Source of the DNA: Allocoprococcus sp004560705
GTDB taxonomy: Bacteria; Bacillota; Clostridia; Lachnospirales; Lachnospiraceae
Direction: 5' to 3'
Length of the DNA: 64,000 bases
Assembly (NCBI RefSeq): GCF_052065755.1
Contig: NZ_JBQHTK010000018.1
Location: 1-64,000, forward strand
Shown: one piece after another, positions 1-7,458 of the stretch
Position numbering within the stretch: the stretch's first letter is position 1
Layout: each line of letters opens with the position of its first letter
Made by a program: the position numbers and the translations under genes
Notes under the pieces: generated by a model
What the model was told of the DNA's origin: nothing
What the model saw: the letters and a program-made list of their open reading frames with translations, nothing else
The model's database searches: none

Positions 1-93
1 AAGAACCGCGGGGCACGCGGGGATAGCTTATTGATACTTAGCCCTATCGGGTTATTGAGTAAGAAGCCCCTACTTCAAAGCTTTAGGGCTTAA
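1..93 (+). CDS. tnpB: 3' end of an IS200/IS605-type tnpB, cut by the window edge
   Basis: Frame 1 is open from the first base and stops at TAA 91-93, giving about 30 C-terminal residues that end in LSKKPLLQSFRA. The tail runs into the hairpin that forms the element's right end. That overlap is typical of TnpB, the RNA-guided nuclease of IS605-group elements, whose omegaRNA covers the 3' end of its own gene. The RuvC motifs would lie outside the window, so the call rests on the hairpin and the layout. A decayed copy cannot be excluded. Confidence 0.5.
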   Translation, partial: KNRGARGDSLLILSPIGLLSKKPLLQSFRA

Positions 94-112
94 GTAGTGG
101 GAGCATGTCACT
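1..112 (+). mobile_element. Right end of an IS200/IS605 element with omegaRNA-like hairpin
   Basis: A long imperfect hairpin pairs CCCCTACTT (67-75) with AAGTAGTGGG (92-101). An inner stem pairs AAGC (78-81) with GCTT (88-91). The hairpin is followed by GAGCATGTCAC, resembling the subterminal hairpin and end of IS605-family elements. In this family the hairpin is both the transposase recognition structure and the scaffold of the TnpB guide RNA. The bases just downstream (about 112-130, AT-rich) would be the guide. The exact end is inferred from family resemblance because the left end is outside the window. Confidence 0.55.
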
Positions 113-240
113 AATTAATATAGGAATATTGAACAAAATAATAAAATATGGTCAAAATATTATTTTTTTTCTATAAATACGGAAAGAACGAATAAATAAA
201 GATATAATAATACGGAATAAATCTGGAGGTGTAGTAAAAA

Positions 241-495
241 GTGGAAAAGCCTTGTATCGAGTATATCAGTGCATGTGCGTGATGCGAAGTATTTGGCGAC
301 TTGGTTCAAGTCCTGGAGAAAGAATATGAAGGACGGGTAAATGTAAGAATTTATCGCGCCGGCAAGGATTTCGATTATATTAAAAAGTACGGAGCAATTA
401 CGAAGAGTATGCTGATTATTAATGAGAAAAAAGCAATTACAAAGCTGACGAAACCTGCTGTGCGTCAGGCTTTTGAGGAGGCATTGAAGTTATGA
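241..495 (+). CDS. saoT: Thioredoxin-like selenoprotein SaoT (in-frame UGA read as Sec)
   Basis: A small thioredoxin-fold protein of 84 residues. The frame starts at GTG 241, 10 bases after GGAGGT (225-230), and crosses TGA 280-282 before running to the stop at 495. With the TGA read as selenocysteine, residues 12-15 form Cys-Ala-Sec-Cys, a redox motif where thioredoxins carry CxxC. The rest (IYRAGKDFDYIKKYG, KSMLIINEKK) looks like a short thioredoxin beta-alpha core. A perfect 6 bp stem with loop GUU lies 16 bases after the TGA. The stop overlaps the saoE start. Starting instead at TTG 301 would remove the redox motif and has no ribosome site. In the SAO system SaoT is thought to handle thiol/selenol redox steps; the substrate is unknown. 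Confidence 0.85.
298..312 (+). promoter_or_regulatory. Candidate bacterial SECIS stem-loop for saoT UGA 280
   Basis: GACTTG (298-303) pairs perfectly with CAAGTC (307-312) around a GTT loop. The loop begins 22 bases after the UGA. Bacterial SECIS elements sit in the coding region 3' of the UGA at about this distance, and their loops usually carry G-U, as here. This was found by eye; no folding energy was computed. Confidence 0.65.
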
Positions 496-1631
496 TATCC
501 GAATTGGGAAGTTTTATTTTCAGCATCATTCAGTCCGCGTGGTCAATGCTGAACAGTTCTTCTTCGTGGATGGTATTCAGTTTTGCTGTGGCAGGTGTGC
601 TGCATGAATTCCTGAAACCGGAGAAGATTCAGAAAACCGCGATCGGTTCCAAACGGATCAGCGGCGTGTTTTGGACAACACTGTCCGGAATGTTTATACC
701 GATCTGCAGCTGCGGTACGATCCCGCTTGGAATCAGTATGTATTACAGTGGTGCATATCTGGGGCCGACACTGGCATTTATGACCAGTACACCGATGATC
801 AATCCTCTGGCTGTGATTCTGGCATGGGGACTTTTGGGAAAAGAAATTACGATTATATACATAATAACCGGATTTGTCGCGCCGATGATTATTGGAATCG
901 TGGCAAATCATTTCGCGGGGAATGAACTGCATATCGGTCTTCGAAATAAGAATAATGAAGAAGCAGAAGGAACCATTTCCCTGGAAACAGACGAAGAGGA
1001 AGAACCGGCTATGATCCAGCTGGAATTCGAGGAACCGTCCGTCTGGGAAAAACTGAAGAGTGGACTGAGATGGTCGTTTACAGAACTGAGCGTGACTATC
1101 AGCAAATACACGGTGTCCGGAATGCTGATCGCGGGATTTCTTTTTACAGTGGTACCACAGTCATTTGTGCAGGATTATCTGGGGAATCCGGGTATGATCT
1201 CCCTTCTGGGGATTACAGTTGTCGCAGCACTCATGTATGTCTGCGCAGTAGGACACATCCCGTTTATTGCAGCGCTGGTTGCGAGCGGTGCGGCTCCCGG
1301 AGTGGCGATCACCTTTTTGATGGCCGGAGCCGGAACCAATATTCCGGAGCTGCTTACGATTTCCAAAACGATTGGAAAACGAGCCATGTTTATGTATTTT
1401 TCCATGGTGGTTGTGATATCCAATCTGGTTGGTTATCTTACAAACCGTCTGCTTATGCCGGGATTCAATCCGGTACTGGATTTTGACAGAACGTCACACA
1501 CGATTCAGCAGGCCAATAAACTGATCATTGCACTGCCGGATTGGGGAGAATGGATCTGTAGTGGGATTTTGGTTGCGTATGCAGCATATGCATTGTTGAA
1601 AGCTATCAGATCGAAAATGAAGAAGGCATAG
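492..1631 (+). CDS. saoE: Permease/efflux transporter SaoE (DUF318/ArsP-like)
   Basis: An integral membrane protein of 379 residues in the DUF318/ArsP-like permease superfamily, which includes exporters of organoarsenicals and metals. Multiple hydrophobic helices fall in two blocks, separated by an acidic cytoplasmic loop near residues 150-180. Near residue 75 is IPICSCGTIPLG, whose CSC pair is the recurring metal- or metalloid-binding motif of this superfamily. The second half repeats the fold (VGHIPFIAALVASGAAPG). Its start overlaps the end of saoT by 4 bases and it is followed at 4 bases by saoB, so the genes are co-transcribed. Inferred role: export of a metal or organometal product. Substrate direction is not shown by sequence. 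Confidence 0.8.
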   Translation: MISELGSFIFSIIQSAWSMLNSSSSWMVFSFAVAGVLHEFLKPEKIQKTAIGSKRISGVFWTTLSGMFIPICSCGTIPLGISMYYSGAYLGPTLAFMTSTPMINPLAVILAWGLLGKEITIIYIITGFVAPMIIGIVANHFAGNELHIGLRNKNNEEAEGTISLETDEEEEPAMIQLEFEEPSVWEKLKSGLRWSFTELSVTISKYTVSGMLIAGFLFTVVPQSFVQDYLGNPGMISLLGITVVAALMYVCAVGHIPFIAALVASGAAPGVAITFLMAGAGTNIPELLTISKTIGKRAMFMYFSMVVVISNLVGYLTNRLLMPGFNPVLDFDRTSHTIQQANKLIIALPDWGEWICSGILVAYAAYALLKAIRSKMKKA

Positions 1632-1634
1632 CAG

Positions 1635-2426
1635 ATGAACAGTGATAAAAAGATTGTGGTTTTTCTGGCAGGTTTTATTCTGGTCGGAGTTATGGTAACC
1701 GTTTTCTTCCCGAAGGAAAGGGAGAAAAATGGGGATGCAGTGATCCGGATCGGTGCAGGAGACGATATCTCCGGAGTGCTGATGAATGAAACGGTTGATG
1801 AATTGAGTGGTAAATATACGATCGCGGAAACTATGGAGAGTTCTTCCTTTAAAGATTGTTGAAGTAATATGGCTCAGTGGGCACTGAGTGCGGATGAGAT
1901 CAATGTTGCGTTTTATTGCGGTCATATCGCACAGCATACGGTTGAGGAAAATGAGAACGTCATGATTTATGGACCAACCGTGATGAATGCAGAAGTGATC
2001 TGTTTTAAAGATGATTTTGATCAGGTAAGAACGGTTGGAGTCAGTCAGGGAAGAGAGCAGGAAAAGGCAGTTGCGCAGAAAACCTACCCCCAGATTGAAA
2101 AATTTGAGGAAATTACGCAAAAAGGAATTCTGTATTCTCTGGAAGACGGACAGGTGGACGCAGTGATTCAGGATTTAACAAAGGCCGCGGGAGTGCCATC
2201 TTACTTGTGCAAGCCGCTTTCTGATACGGATTATATTTCCTATGTTATCGTCGTTGACAAAAAGTTTGCTCAGACGGAAGTGTTTGCAGATTTTATAAAT
2301 AGCTACAACAAAGCAGTTGACAAGCTGAATAAGCCGGAATACCTGGCAGAGAAACTGGGAGTGGAAAAAAGCTGGCTTCAGGATAAAACAATTCAATTTT
2401 TACGGTTAGAAGAAAGTGAGGATTAG
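1635..2426 (+). CDS. saoB: ABC transporter substrate-binding selenoprotein SaoB
   Basis: A periplasmic-type substrate-binding protein, 263 residues when TGA 1860-1862 is read as selenocysteine. An N-terminal membrane anchor (FLAGFILVGVMVTVFF) is followed by an NMT1/SsuA-like binding fold. The Sec at codon 76 directly follows Cys 75 (KDC-Sec-SN), and the reading continues in frame through MAQWALSADEINVAFYCGH, the usual place for ligand contacts. A 6 bp stem-loop starts 11 bases after the TGA. Without recoding, the gene would be two fragments, neither a complete domain. saoA follows after 3 bases. A Cys-Sec pair suggests binding of a soft metal or organometal, which is inference. Confidence 0.85.
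1873..1888 (+). promoter_or_regulatory. Candidate bacterial SECIS stem-loop for saoB UGA 1860
   Basis: CTCAGT (1873-1878) pairs perfectly with ACTGAG (1883-1888) around the loop GGGC. The loop begins 17 bases past the UGA, within the range expected of a bacterial SECIS element. The loop lacks an internal G-U, although a U closes the stem beside it. Identified by eye. Confidence 0.55.
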
Positions 2427-2429
2427 AAA

Positions 2430-3266
2430 ATGTCCATATCAGTAGAAGGAATTTCGAAAACTTTTAAGGGCAGGAAAAAAGGAGAAGAAGATAATATCGT
2501 GTTGAACGATGTATCTTTTCAGGTGGAGGAAGGAGAGTTTGTTTCGCTTCTGGGGCCCTCCGGCTGTGGAAAGACGACAACACTTACGATCATAGCAGGA
2601 TTTCAGAAGCCCAATGCCGGAAAAATTGTGGTAAACGGAAAAGAAGTGACAAAACCGGGACCGGATCGGTCTTTTATGTTCCAGAACTATGCATTATTTC
2701 CGTGGTTAAAAGTCGGTGAAAATATAGAATATCCGATGAAAAAAAAGAAAATGCCGAAAGAAGAACGGAAGAAAAAACTTGCGGAGCTTCTTGAAATGGC
2801 ACAGCTGACACAATATGAAAATTATTATATCCATGAGATTTCCGGTGGTATGAAGCAGCGAGTTGCACTTCTGCGTGCGTTGGCCTGTGACCCGCAAGTA
2901 CTTCTGATGGATGAACCACTTGGGGCTGTAGACTTTCAGATGAGACAGCTTCTCCAGATGCAGCTTGAAAGTATCTTGCAGCAGAGAAAGACAACAGCAC
3001 TTATGGTTACGCATGATGTTGATGAATCGATCTATCTGAGTGACCGGGTCATTGTCATGTCCAGAGACCATGGAAAGATTCTGGCGGATGTGAAGATCGA
3101 TCTTCCAAGGCCGCGCGACCGTACGGCACCGCAGTATCATGAATATGTGGATCAGCTTACCACGATCCTCAAGGGCGCTTTAAGCGGAGGCGTCTTCACA
3201 AAAGAGGATAAGGACCTGATGGAATTCATTCAGGGAGTGGATGCGGGAAAAGAAGCTACGGCATAA
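2430..3266 (+). CDS. saoA: ABC transporter ATP-binding protein SaoA (SsuB/TauB type)
   Basis: A cytoplasmic ABC ATPase of 278 residues, close to the SsuB/TauB/nitrate-type importer ATPases. Walker A is GPSGCGKTT near residue 44, the Q-loop lies in FMFQNYALFPW, the signature is ISGGMKQRVALLRAL, Walker B is VLLMDEPLGAVD, and the H-loop is VTHDVDES. It starts 3 bases after saoB, with a ribosome site (GAGG) inside the saoB end. It should energise uptake of the SaoB ligand. The expected membrane permease (SaoP) is not encoded between saoB and saoA, or anywhere else in the operon in this window. Confidence 0.85.
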   Translation: MSISVEGISKTFKGRKKGEEDNIVLNDVSFQVEEGEFVSLLGPSGCGKTTTLTIIAGFQKPNAGKIVVNGKEVTKPGPDRSFMFQNYALFPWLKVGENIEYPMKKKKMPKEERKKKLAELLEMAQLTQYENYYIHEISGGMKQRVALLRALACDPQVLLMDEPLGAVDFQMRQLLQMQLESILQQRKTTALMVTHDVDESIYLSDRVIVMSRDHGKILADVKIDLPRPRDRTAPQYHEYVDQLTTILKGALSGGVFTKEDKDLMEFIQGVDAGKEATA

Positions 3267-3355
3267 AAATAAGATTGAATGAATAGAAATTGGCAATATT
3301 TGGATAAAGTATAAGGAATTTTAGAAGGAAAGAGTTAGAAGGGGAGCAATTGAAT

Positions 3356-3976
3356 ATGGAACAGAATGTAGAGCGTAAGTTTAATAGCAGACAGAATCAG
3401 GTGAGACATTATATTCTGGAGTTTACAGTGAATGAAGGCAGAGCATTTAATCTCGAGGAAGATAAAGCAGGTGTGATTCAAGAACTGTCTATGACGGAGC
3501 AGGAATATTGGGACTGCGTCCGTGTACTCCAGGAAAAGGATGGAATGGTAGTAAGTGAAGAAAACGATGTGAATTTTATTTATCCGGTATCTGCACTTCC
3601 GACCAATCATCATGTTACACTCGCGGATGGAAGAAGCTTTACGGCAATGTGCGCGATCGATGCGATCGGAGCGGCATTTACTTTCCATCAGGATTCAGAG
3701 GTGCATTCTGTATCCGCGGTATCCGGCGAACCGGTCTTTGTAAAAATTGTGAATGGAGAAGTGGCAGATTATGCGCCGAAGACGCTTCATGCGCTGACTT
3801 TTCCACTCGGAGAATTGTCGAATTGGGCAGGTTCATGCTGAAATGTCATGAATTTCTTCTGCAGCAGTGCAGAATTCGACCAGTATGTTACTGAAATGGA
3901 GCTGGACCCGGACAACCTTATCAAAGCAGATATTCACATCGCGGTAAGAGAGGCGAAGGCTACATTTGAAGTATAA
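3356..3976 (+). CDS. saoL: MerB-like organometallic lyase selenoprotein SaoL
   Basis: A homologue of the organomercurial lyase MerB, which protonolyses carbon-mercury bonds. The frame crosses TGA 3839-3841 and ends at TAA 3974-3976, giving 206 residues (MerB is about 212). The family's first catalytic pair is present as MCAIDAIG (Cys 99, Asp 102, matching MerB C96 and D99). The second motif reads NWAGSC-Sec-NVMNFFCSS, aligning with MerB CCHVHFFAS, so Cys 161 matches catalytic C159 and Sec 162 the neighbouring Cys. A 7 bp stem-loop follows the TGA. The ATG at 3356 is preferred over TTG 3350 because GGGGAG (3341-3346) is correctly spaced to it. The likely substrate is an alkyl-metal or alkyl-metalloid compound; the metal is unknown. 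Confidence 0.85.
3857..3874 (+). promoter_or_regulatory. Candidate bacterial SECIS stem-loop for saoL UGA 3839
   Basis: TTCTGCA (3857-3863) pairs perfectly with TGCAGAA (3868-3874) around the loop GCAG. The loop begins 23 bases after the UGA. The stem is the strongest of the three in this operon. The loop lacks the G-U dinucleotide typical of E. coli elements, so the exact SelB contact is uncertain. Confidence 0.6.
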
Positions 3977-4003
3977 AAACATTTTTACAGGAGGTTTTAT
4001 ACC

Positions 4004-4336
4004 ATGAAAGTAGCTTATTTATTGGAATCCGAACACGCAAGAGAAATCCTTGAGAACATGATTATTCCTCAGATGGAAGAAGATCGTCACGGAGTTGAGG
4101 TTGCTGGTATGATGTTCTTCTTCGACAATGCATATATGCTTGTCGAAGGATCTGATATCGCTGCAAGACTTCAGAAATTAAGTGAGAAGACAGGCGTTCT
4201 TCTGATGGCATGCGACAGATGCTGTTACCAGAGAGATATCGCTGACAAGCTGATCGCACCGGCAGGAATCGGATGTTTCCCGAACGTATACGCAGCACTT
4301 GCACCGGCAGGAGTGGATCAGGTGATTACTCTGTAA
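4004..4336 (+). CDS. saoD: DsrE-family protein SaoD
   Basis: A 110-residue soluble protein of the DsrE-like fold (sulfur-relay and persulfide-handling proteins). It begins MKVAYLLESEHAREILENM and has a hydrophobic core (VEVAGMMFFFDNAYMLVEG) and a Cys-rich segment LLMACDRCCYQRD, likely the reactive site. A strong ribosome site (GGAGG) precedes ATG 4004 and it lies 27 bases after saoL, so it is probably the last gene of the operon, ahead of a strong terminator. In the SAO system this protein is expected to shuttle sulfur, selenium or a metal between the thiol proteins. No selenocysteine codon occurs here. Confidence 0.75.
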   Translation: MKVAYLLESEHAREILENMIIPQMEEDRHGVEVAGMMFFFDNAYMLVEGSDIAARLQKLSEKTGVLLMACDRCCYQRDIADKLIAPAGIGCFPNVYAALAPAGVDQVITL

Positions 4337-4346
4337 AAATATGAAA

Positions 4347-4387
4347 CAAAAATGGCGGGAAATTTACTTGAATTTCCCGCCATTTTT
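4347..4387. terminator. Bidirectional rho-independent terminator
   Basis: AAAAATGGCGGGAAATT pairs with AATTTCCCGCCATTTTT around a short TACTTG loop. The T-tract on one side and A-tract on the other allow termination of both the sao operon from the left and the convergent gene at 4394-4684. Confidence 0.9.
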
Positions 4388-4393
4388 GTCAGC

Positions 4394-4684
4394 TTAGCTG
4401 AGTTCAATTTTTACAGCTTCTTCCGGTTTGAAATCATTTGCCAGATCGTACAGGTTATGACCTGTAGATTCACTGAGAACTCTTCCTTTGTAGGAATAGC
4501 AGCGGATAAAACGTCTGTTGTCGATAGATGACCAGTGTTCTACATCCCATGTAAGATATCCGTCAGCATCGGATCTTGGTGCCGGGAGATATACATCAAC
4601 CTGACGTCCTGCTACCATGATATCAATCAGTCCCTGAGTATCAGCCTCTAATTCTACATTGTTTACAGTATCATATACTTTCAT
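4394..4684 (-). CDS. Small conserved Clostridia protein, unknown function
   Basis: A 96-residue acidic soluble protein that I cannot assign to a named family. Visible features are an N-terminal segment MKVYDTVNNVELEADTQG, the aromatic stretch TWDVEHWSSIDNRRF, and the C-terminal helix TGHNLYDLANDFKPEE. No signal peptide or membrane helix is present. The start has an ideal ribosome site (AAAGGAGG) 8 bases upstream. It is transcribed alone, convergent with the sao operon, from a promoter near 4750-4778, and shares their terminator. High-quality start and terminator signals argue that it is a real expressed gene. Confidence 0.7.
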   Translation of the reverse strand: MKVYDTVNNVELEADTQGLIDIMVAGRQVDVYLPAPRSDADGYLTWDVEHWSSIDNRRFIRCYSYKGRVLSESTGHNLYDLANDFKPEEAVKIELS

Positions 4685-4749
4685 TGCAAAAACCTCCTTT
4701 AACTTGCTGGATGGATAGTCGCCCCGACTTCCATTTTTACACTACCTCT

Positions 4750-4778
4750 AGTATACATAAGTAGGAGACAAGGGGCAA
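4750..4778 (-). promoter_or_regulatory. SigA-type promoter for the 4394-4684 gene
   Basis: On the minus strand TTGCCC (4778-4773) is followed after 17 bases by TATACT (4755-4750). Both boxes match the housekeeping consensus well, and the promoter faces the gene starting at 4684. Confidence 0.55.
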
Positions 4779-4875
4779 GAGAAAAATATATTTTTCTTTA
4801 AGAAAGAATGTGATATACTACAAATGTATCATGCAAATTGGTATGGACTATAGAGACAAATGAAGGGTGACAAAA

Positions 4876-5646
4876 ATGATATTTGATACACACGCTCATT
4901 ATGATGATGAGCAGTTTCAGGAAGACCGGGATGCGCTTCTGGAAGCAATGCCGTCCCTTGGGGTAGGAACGATTGTAAATGTAAGTGCCACGTATGAATC
5001 TTGTTTACACGCAGTGGAGCTTGCAAAGAAGTATCCGCATGTATATGCGGCTGTCGGGATTCATCCGGATGAGGTGGGGGTTCTTGATGAGGAAAAGTTC
5101 GCAAAGATGCGGGAATTTTTTAAAGAGGATAAGGTGGTTGCGGTTGGAGAAATCGGTCTGGATTATTATTGGGATAACGAATCGCATGAGGTTCAGAGAA
5201 AGTGGTTTGTACGTCAGCTTGAACTGGCAAAGGAACTGAATCTCCCGGTGGTGATCCACAGCCGTGATGCTGCTGCGGATACAATGTATGTGATGGAGAA
5301 TTATGCGAAAGATCTTGAGGGTGTGATTCACTGCTATTCCTATTCAAAAGAGATGGCTGAGGAATATGTGAGGATGGGATTTTACATTGGAATCGGCGGA
5401 GTGGTTACGTTTAAGAATTCAAAGAAGATGAAAGAAGTCGTGGGGGCAGTGCCACTGGAGCGTATCCTTCTGGAAACAGATTGTCCTTATCTTGCACCGG
5501 AACCGTTTCGGGGTAAGCGGAATCAATCATCTTATTTATTATATGTTGCAGAGCAGATTGCTGAATTGAAGGGGATTTCGGCAGAAGAAGTGATTGCCAC
5601 AACGGAAGAAAATGCACGCAGAATGTATCGGCTGGATCCTGTTTAG
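4876..5646 (+). CDS. tatD: TatD family metal-dependent hydrolase / DNase
   Basis: A TatD-type amidohydrolase-fold protein of 256 residues, a 3'-5' DNase/hydrolase of the cytoplasm. Metal-binding motifs appear in order: DTHAHYDD at the N-terminus, AVGIHPDEV, VGEIGLDYYWD, VVIHSRDA, GVIHCYS and LETDCPYLAPEP. ATG 4876 is preferred to GTG 4867, as GAAGGG (4862-4867) is correctly spaced to the ATG. It is directly upstream of rsmA, the usual Firmicutes order, but the RNase M5 gene often found between them is absent here. Confidence 0.9.
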   Translation: MIFDTHAHYDDEQFQEDRDALLEAMPSLGVGTIVNVSATYESCLHAVELAKKYPHVYAAVGIHPDEVGVLDEEKFAKMREFFKEDKVVAVGEIGLDYYWDNESHEVQRKWFVRQLELAKELNLPVVIHSRDAAADTMYVMENYAKDLEGVIHCYSYSKEMAEEYVRMGFYIGIGGVVTFKNSKKMKEVVGAVPLERILLETDCPYLAPEPFRGKRNQSSYLLYVAEQIAELKGISAEEVIATTEENARRMYRLDPV

Positions 5647-5695
5647 CAGGCAGAATCCCTGCCGTATTATGTGAGAAACGAGAGGAGACAGCAAA

Positions 5696-6568
5696 GTGAA
5701 AGAACCGACATTAGGGAATCCGCAGAATACCATTGAGATTCTGCAGAAATATCGATTCAATTTTCAGAAGAAATTCGGACAGAATTTTCTGATTGATACG
5801 CATGTACTGGATAAGATTATCCGGGCAGCGGACATTACGAAGGATGATTTTGTGTTGGAAATCGGGCCGGGGATTGGAACGATGACGCAGTATCTTGCAT
5901 GTGCGGCGCGAGAAGTGACGGCGGTGGAGATTGATAAAGCATTGATCCCAATCCTGGAGGATACTTTATCAGATTATGATAATGTGACAGTGATTAACGA
6001 AGATATTCTGAAAGTGGATATTGCTGCGCTTGCAGAAGAGAAAAATGGAGGAAAGCCGATTAAGGTGGTTGCGAATCTTCCATATTATATTACGACACCG
6101 ATTATCATGGGACTGTTCGAAAATCATGTGCCGCTGGAGAGTATTACAGTTATGGTGCAGAAGGAAGTGGCAGACCGAATGCAGGTAGGACCAGGTACAA
6201 AGGATTATGGTGCTTTGTCGCTTGCGGTTCAGTATTATGCCGAACCGTATATTGTTGCAAATGTACCGCCGAATTGTTTTATGCCGAGACCTACTGTGGG
6301 ATCTGCTGTGATCCGACTTACCAGACATGCGCAGCCGCCGGTACACGTCAGAGATGAAAAACTGATGTTCCGGATTATCCGGGCATCGTTCAATCAGAGG
6401 AGAAAGACGCTTGCGAACGGGCTTAAAAACTCGCCGGAATTGGATTTGCCGAAAGAGGTCATCAGTGAGGCAATCGACCGTCTGGGAAGAGGGGCAAGTA
6501 TCAGGGGAGAGGCTCTTACACTGGAAGAGTTTGCAGAACTTGCAAATCACATCGGTGAGCTGATGTAG
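5696..6568 (+). CDS. rsmA: 16S rRNA dimethyladenosine transferase RsmA/KsgA
   Basis: Dimethylates two adjacent adenosines near the 3' end of 16S rRNA using S-adenosylmethionine. The 290-residue protein is of normal length. It shows FGQNFLID, the SAM-binding motif EIGPGIGTMTQYLA, AVEIDK, the catalytic NLPYYITTP, and the C-terminal RRKTLANGLK of the family. The start is GTG 5696, with AGGAGA upstream. It follows tatD in the same direction and is followed at 19 bases by the AIM24-family gene. Confers kasugamycin sensitivity in organisms studied. Confidence 0.95.
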   Translation: MKEPTLGNPQNTIEILQKYRFNFQKKFGQNFLIDTHVLDKIIRAADITKDDFVLEIGPGIGTMTQYLACAAREVTAVEIDKALIPILEDTLSDYDNVTVINEDILKVDIAALAEEKNGGKPIKVVANLPYYITTPIIMGLFENHVPLESITVMVQKEVADRMQVGPGTKDYGALSLAVQYYAEPYIVANVPPNCFMPRPTVGSAVIRLTRHAQPPVHVRDEKLMFRIIRASFNQRRKTLANGLKNSPELDLPKEVISEAIDRLGRGASIRGEALTLEEFAELANHIGELM

Positions 6569-6587
6569 AATATAGGAGGAAACAAGT

Positions 6588-7268
6588 ATGAGGTATCAGA
6601 TACAAGGTGACACATTACCGGTAGTAATCTGCGAACTGGAGGATGGGGAGCAGATGGTGACAGAGAGAGGATCTATGTCATGGATGTCTCCGAATATGAA
6701 AATGGACACATCTACCAATGGAGGAATCGGTAAAGCATTCGGAAGAATGTTTTCCGGAGAATCCATGTTTCAGAATACTTACACGTCTCAGGGCGGGAGG
6801 GGACTGATCGCATTTGCATCCAGTTTTCCGGGTTCGATTAAGGCGTTTGAGGTGAGACCGGGACAGGAATATATTTTTCAGAAGAAGGCATTTCTGGCTT
6901 CGGAAGCAGGAGTAAGCCTGACCGTGCATTTTCAGAAAAAAGTAGCCTCTGGACTGTTCGGAGGGGAAGGTTTTATCCTGCAGAGAGTATCCGGAAATGG
7001 AATTGTATTTGCAGAATTCGATGGACACGTTGTGGAGTATGATCTGCAGCCTGGACAGCAGATCGTGATAGATTCCGGATATCTTGCCGCAATGACTGCG
7101 AGCTGCCAGATGGATATCCAGACGGTACCGGGACTTAAAAATATGGTATTCGGAGGCGAAGGACTGTTTAATACTGTAATTACCGGACCGGGGCATGTAT
7201 GGCTTCAGACGATGCCAATTAGCAGTGTTGCAAATGCACTGAGACCGTATTTCCCAGCTGGAAATTAA
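6588..7268 (+). CDS. TIGR00266 / AIM24 family protein
   Basis: A 226-residue beta-rich soluble protein of the AIM24/TIGR00266 family. It shows the typical N-terminal LEDGEQMVTERGSMSWMSP, Gly-rich internal repeats (SGLFGGEGFILQ, VFGGEGLFNTVI) and the C-terminal GPGHVWLQTMP. A clear GGAGG precedes ATG 6588. The family is widespread in Firmicutes and related to mitochondrial AIM24; the biochemical role is not established. Its position after rsmA suggests shared transcription. Confidence 0.85.
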   Translation: MRYQIQGDTLPVVICELEDGEQMVTERGSMSWMSPNMKMDTSTNGGIGKAFGRMFSGESMFQNTYTSQGGRGLIAFASSFPGSIKAFEVRPGQEYIFQKKAFLASEAGVSLTVHFQKKVASGLFGGEGFILQRVSGNGIVFAEFDGHVVEYDLQPGQQIVIDSGYLAAMTASCQMDIQTVPGLKNMVFGGEGLFNTVITGPGHVWLQTMPISSVANALRPYFPAGN

Positions 7269-7349
7269 TGTAACAGTTTTTGTCAAATCTGCTTGGCTCA
7301 GAACAGTAACAATTAATAATTAGGTTATAAAACTTTAAGAATTATAGGA

Positions 7350-7378
7350 TTGTATTTTTGTATACTATTTGATAGAAT
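7350..7378 (+). promoter_or_regulatory. SigA-type promoter for citrate synthase
   Basis: TTGTAT (7350-7355), a 17-base spacer and TAGAAT (7373-7378) lie about 80 bases upstream of the citrate synthase ATG. The leader contains no obvious riboswitch. Confidence 0.5.
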
Positions 7379-7458
7379 AGAGCAACACACCAAAATTGGA
7401 GACGCTTGATGGCGAAAGGTACTTATTGGTTTAAGACAGAAAGAAAGGGGTATGGTAG

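Noticed and set aside
301..495. Starting the first protein at TTG 301
   Set aside because: There is no ribosome site before it, and it removes the redox motif; GTG 241 with GGAGGT gives a complete thioredoxin-like protein.
1635..2426. Reading saoB (and likewise saoL and saoT) as frameshifted or nonsense pseudogenes
   Set aside because: Each gap is a single in-frame TGA, never TAA or TAG, next to conserved Cys and followed by a stem-loop. Three such events in one intact operon are better explained by selenocysteine.
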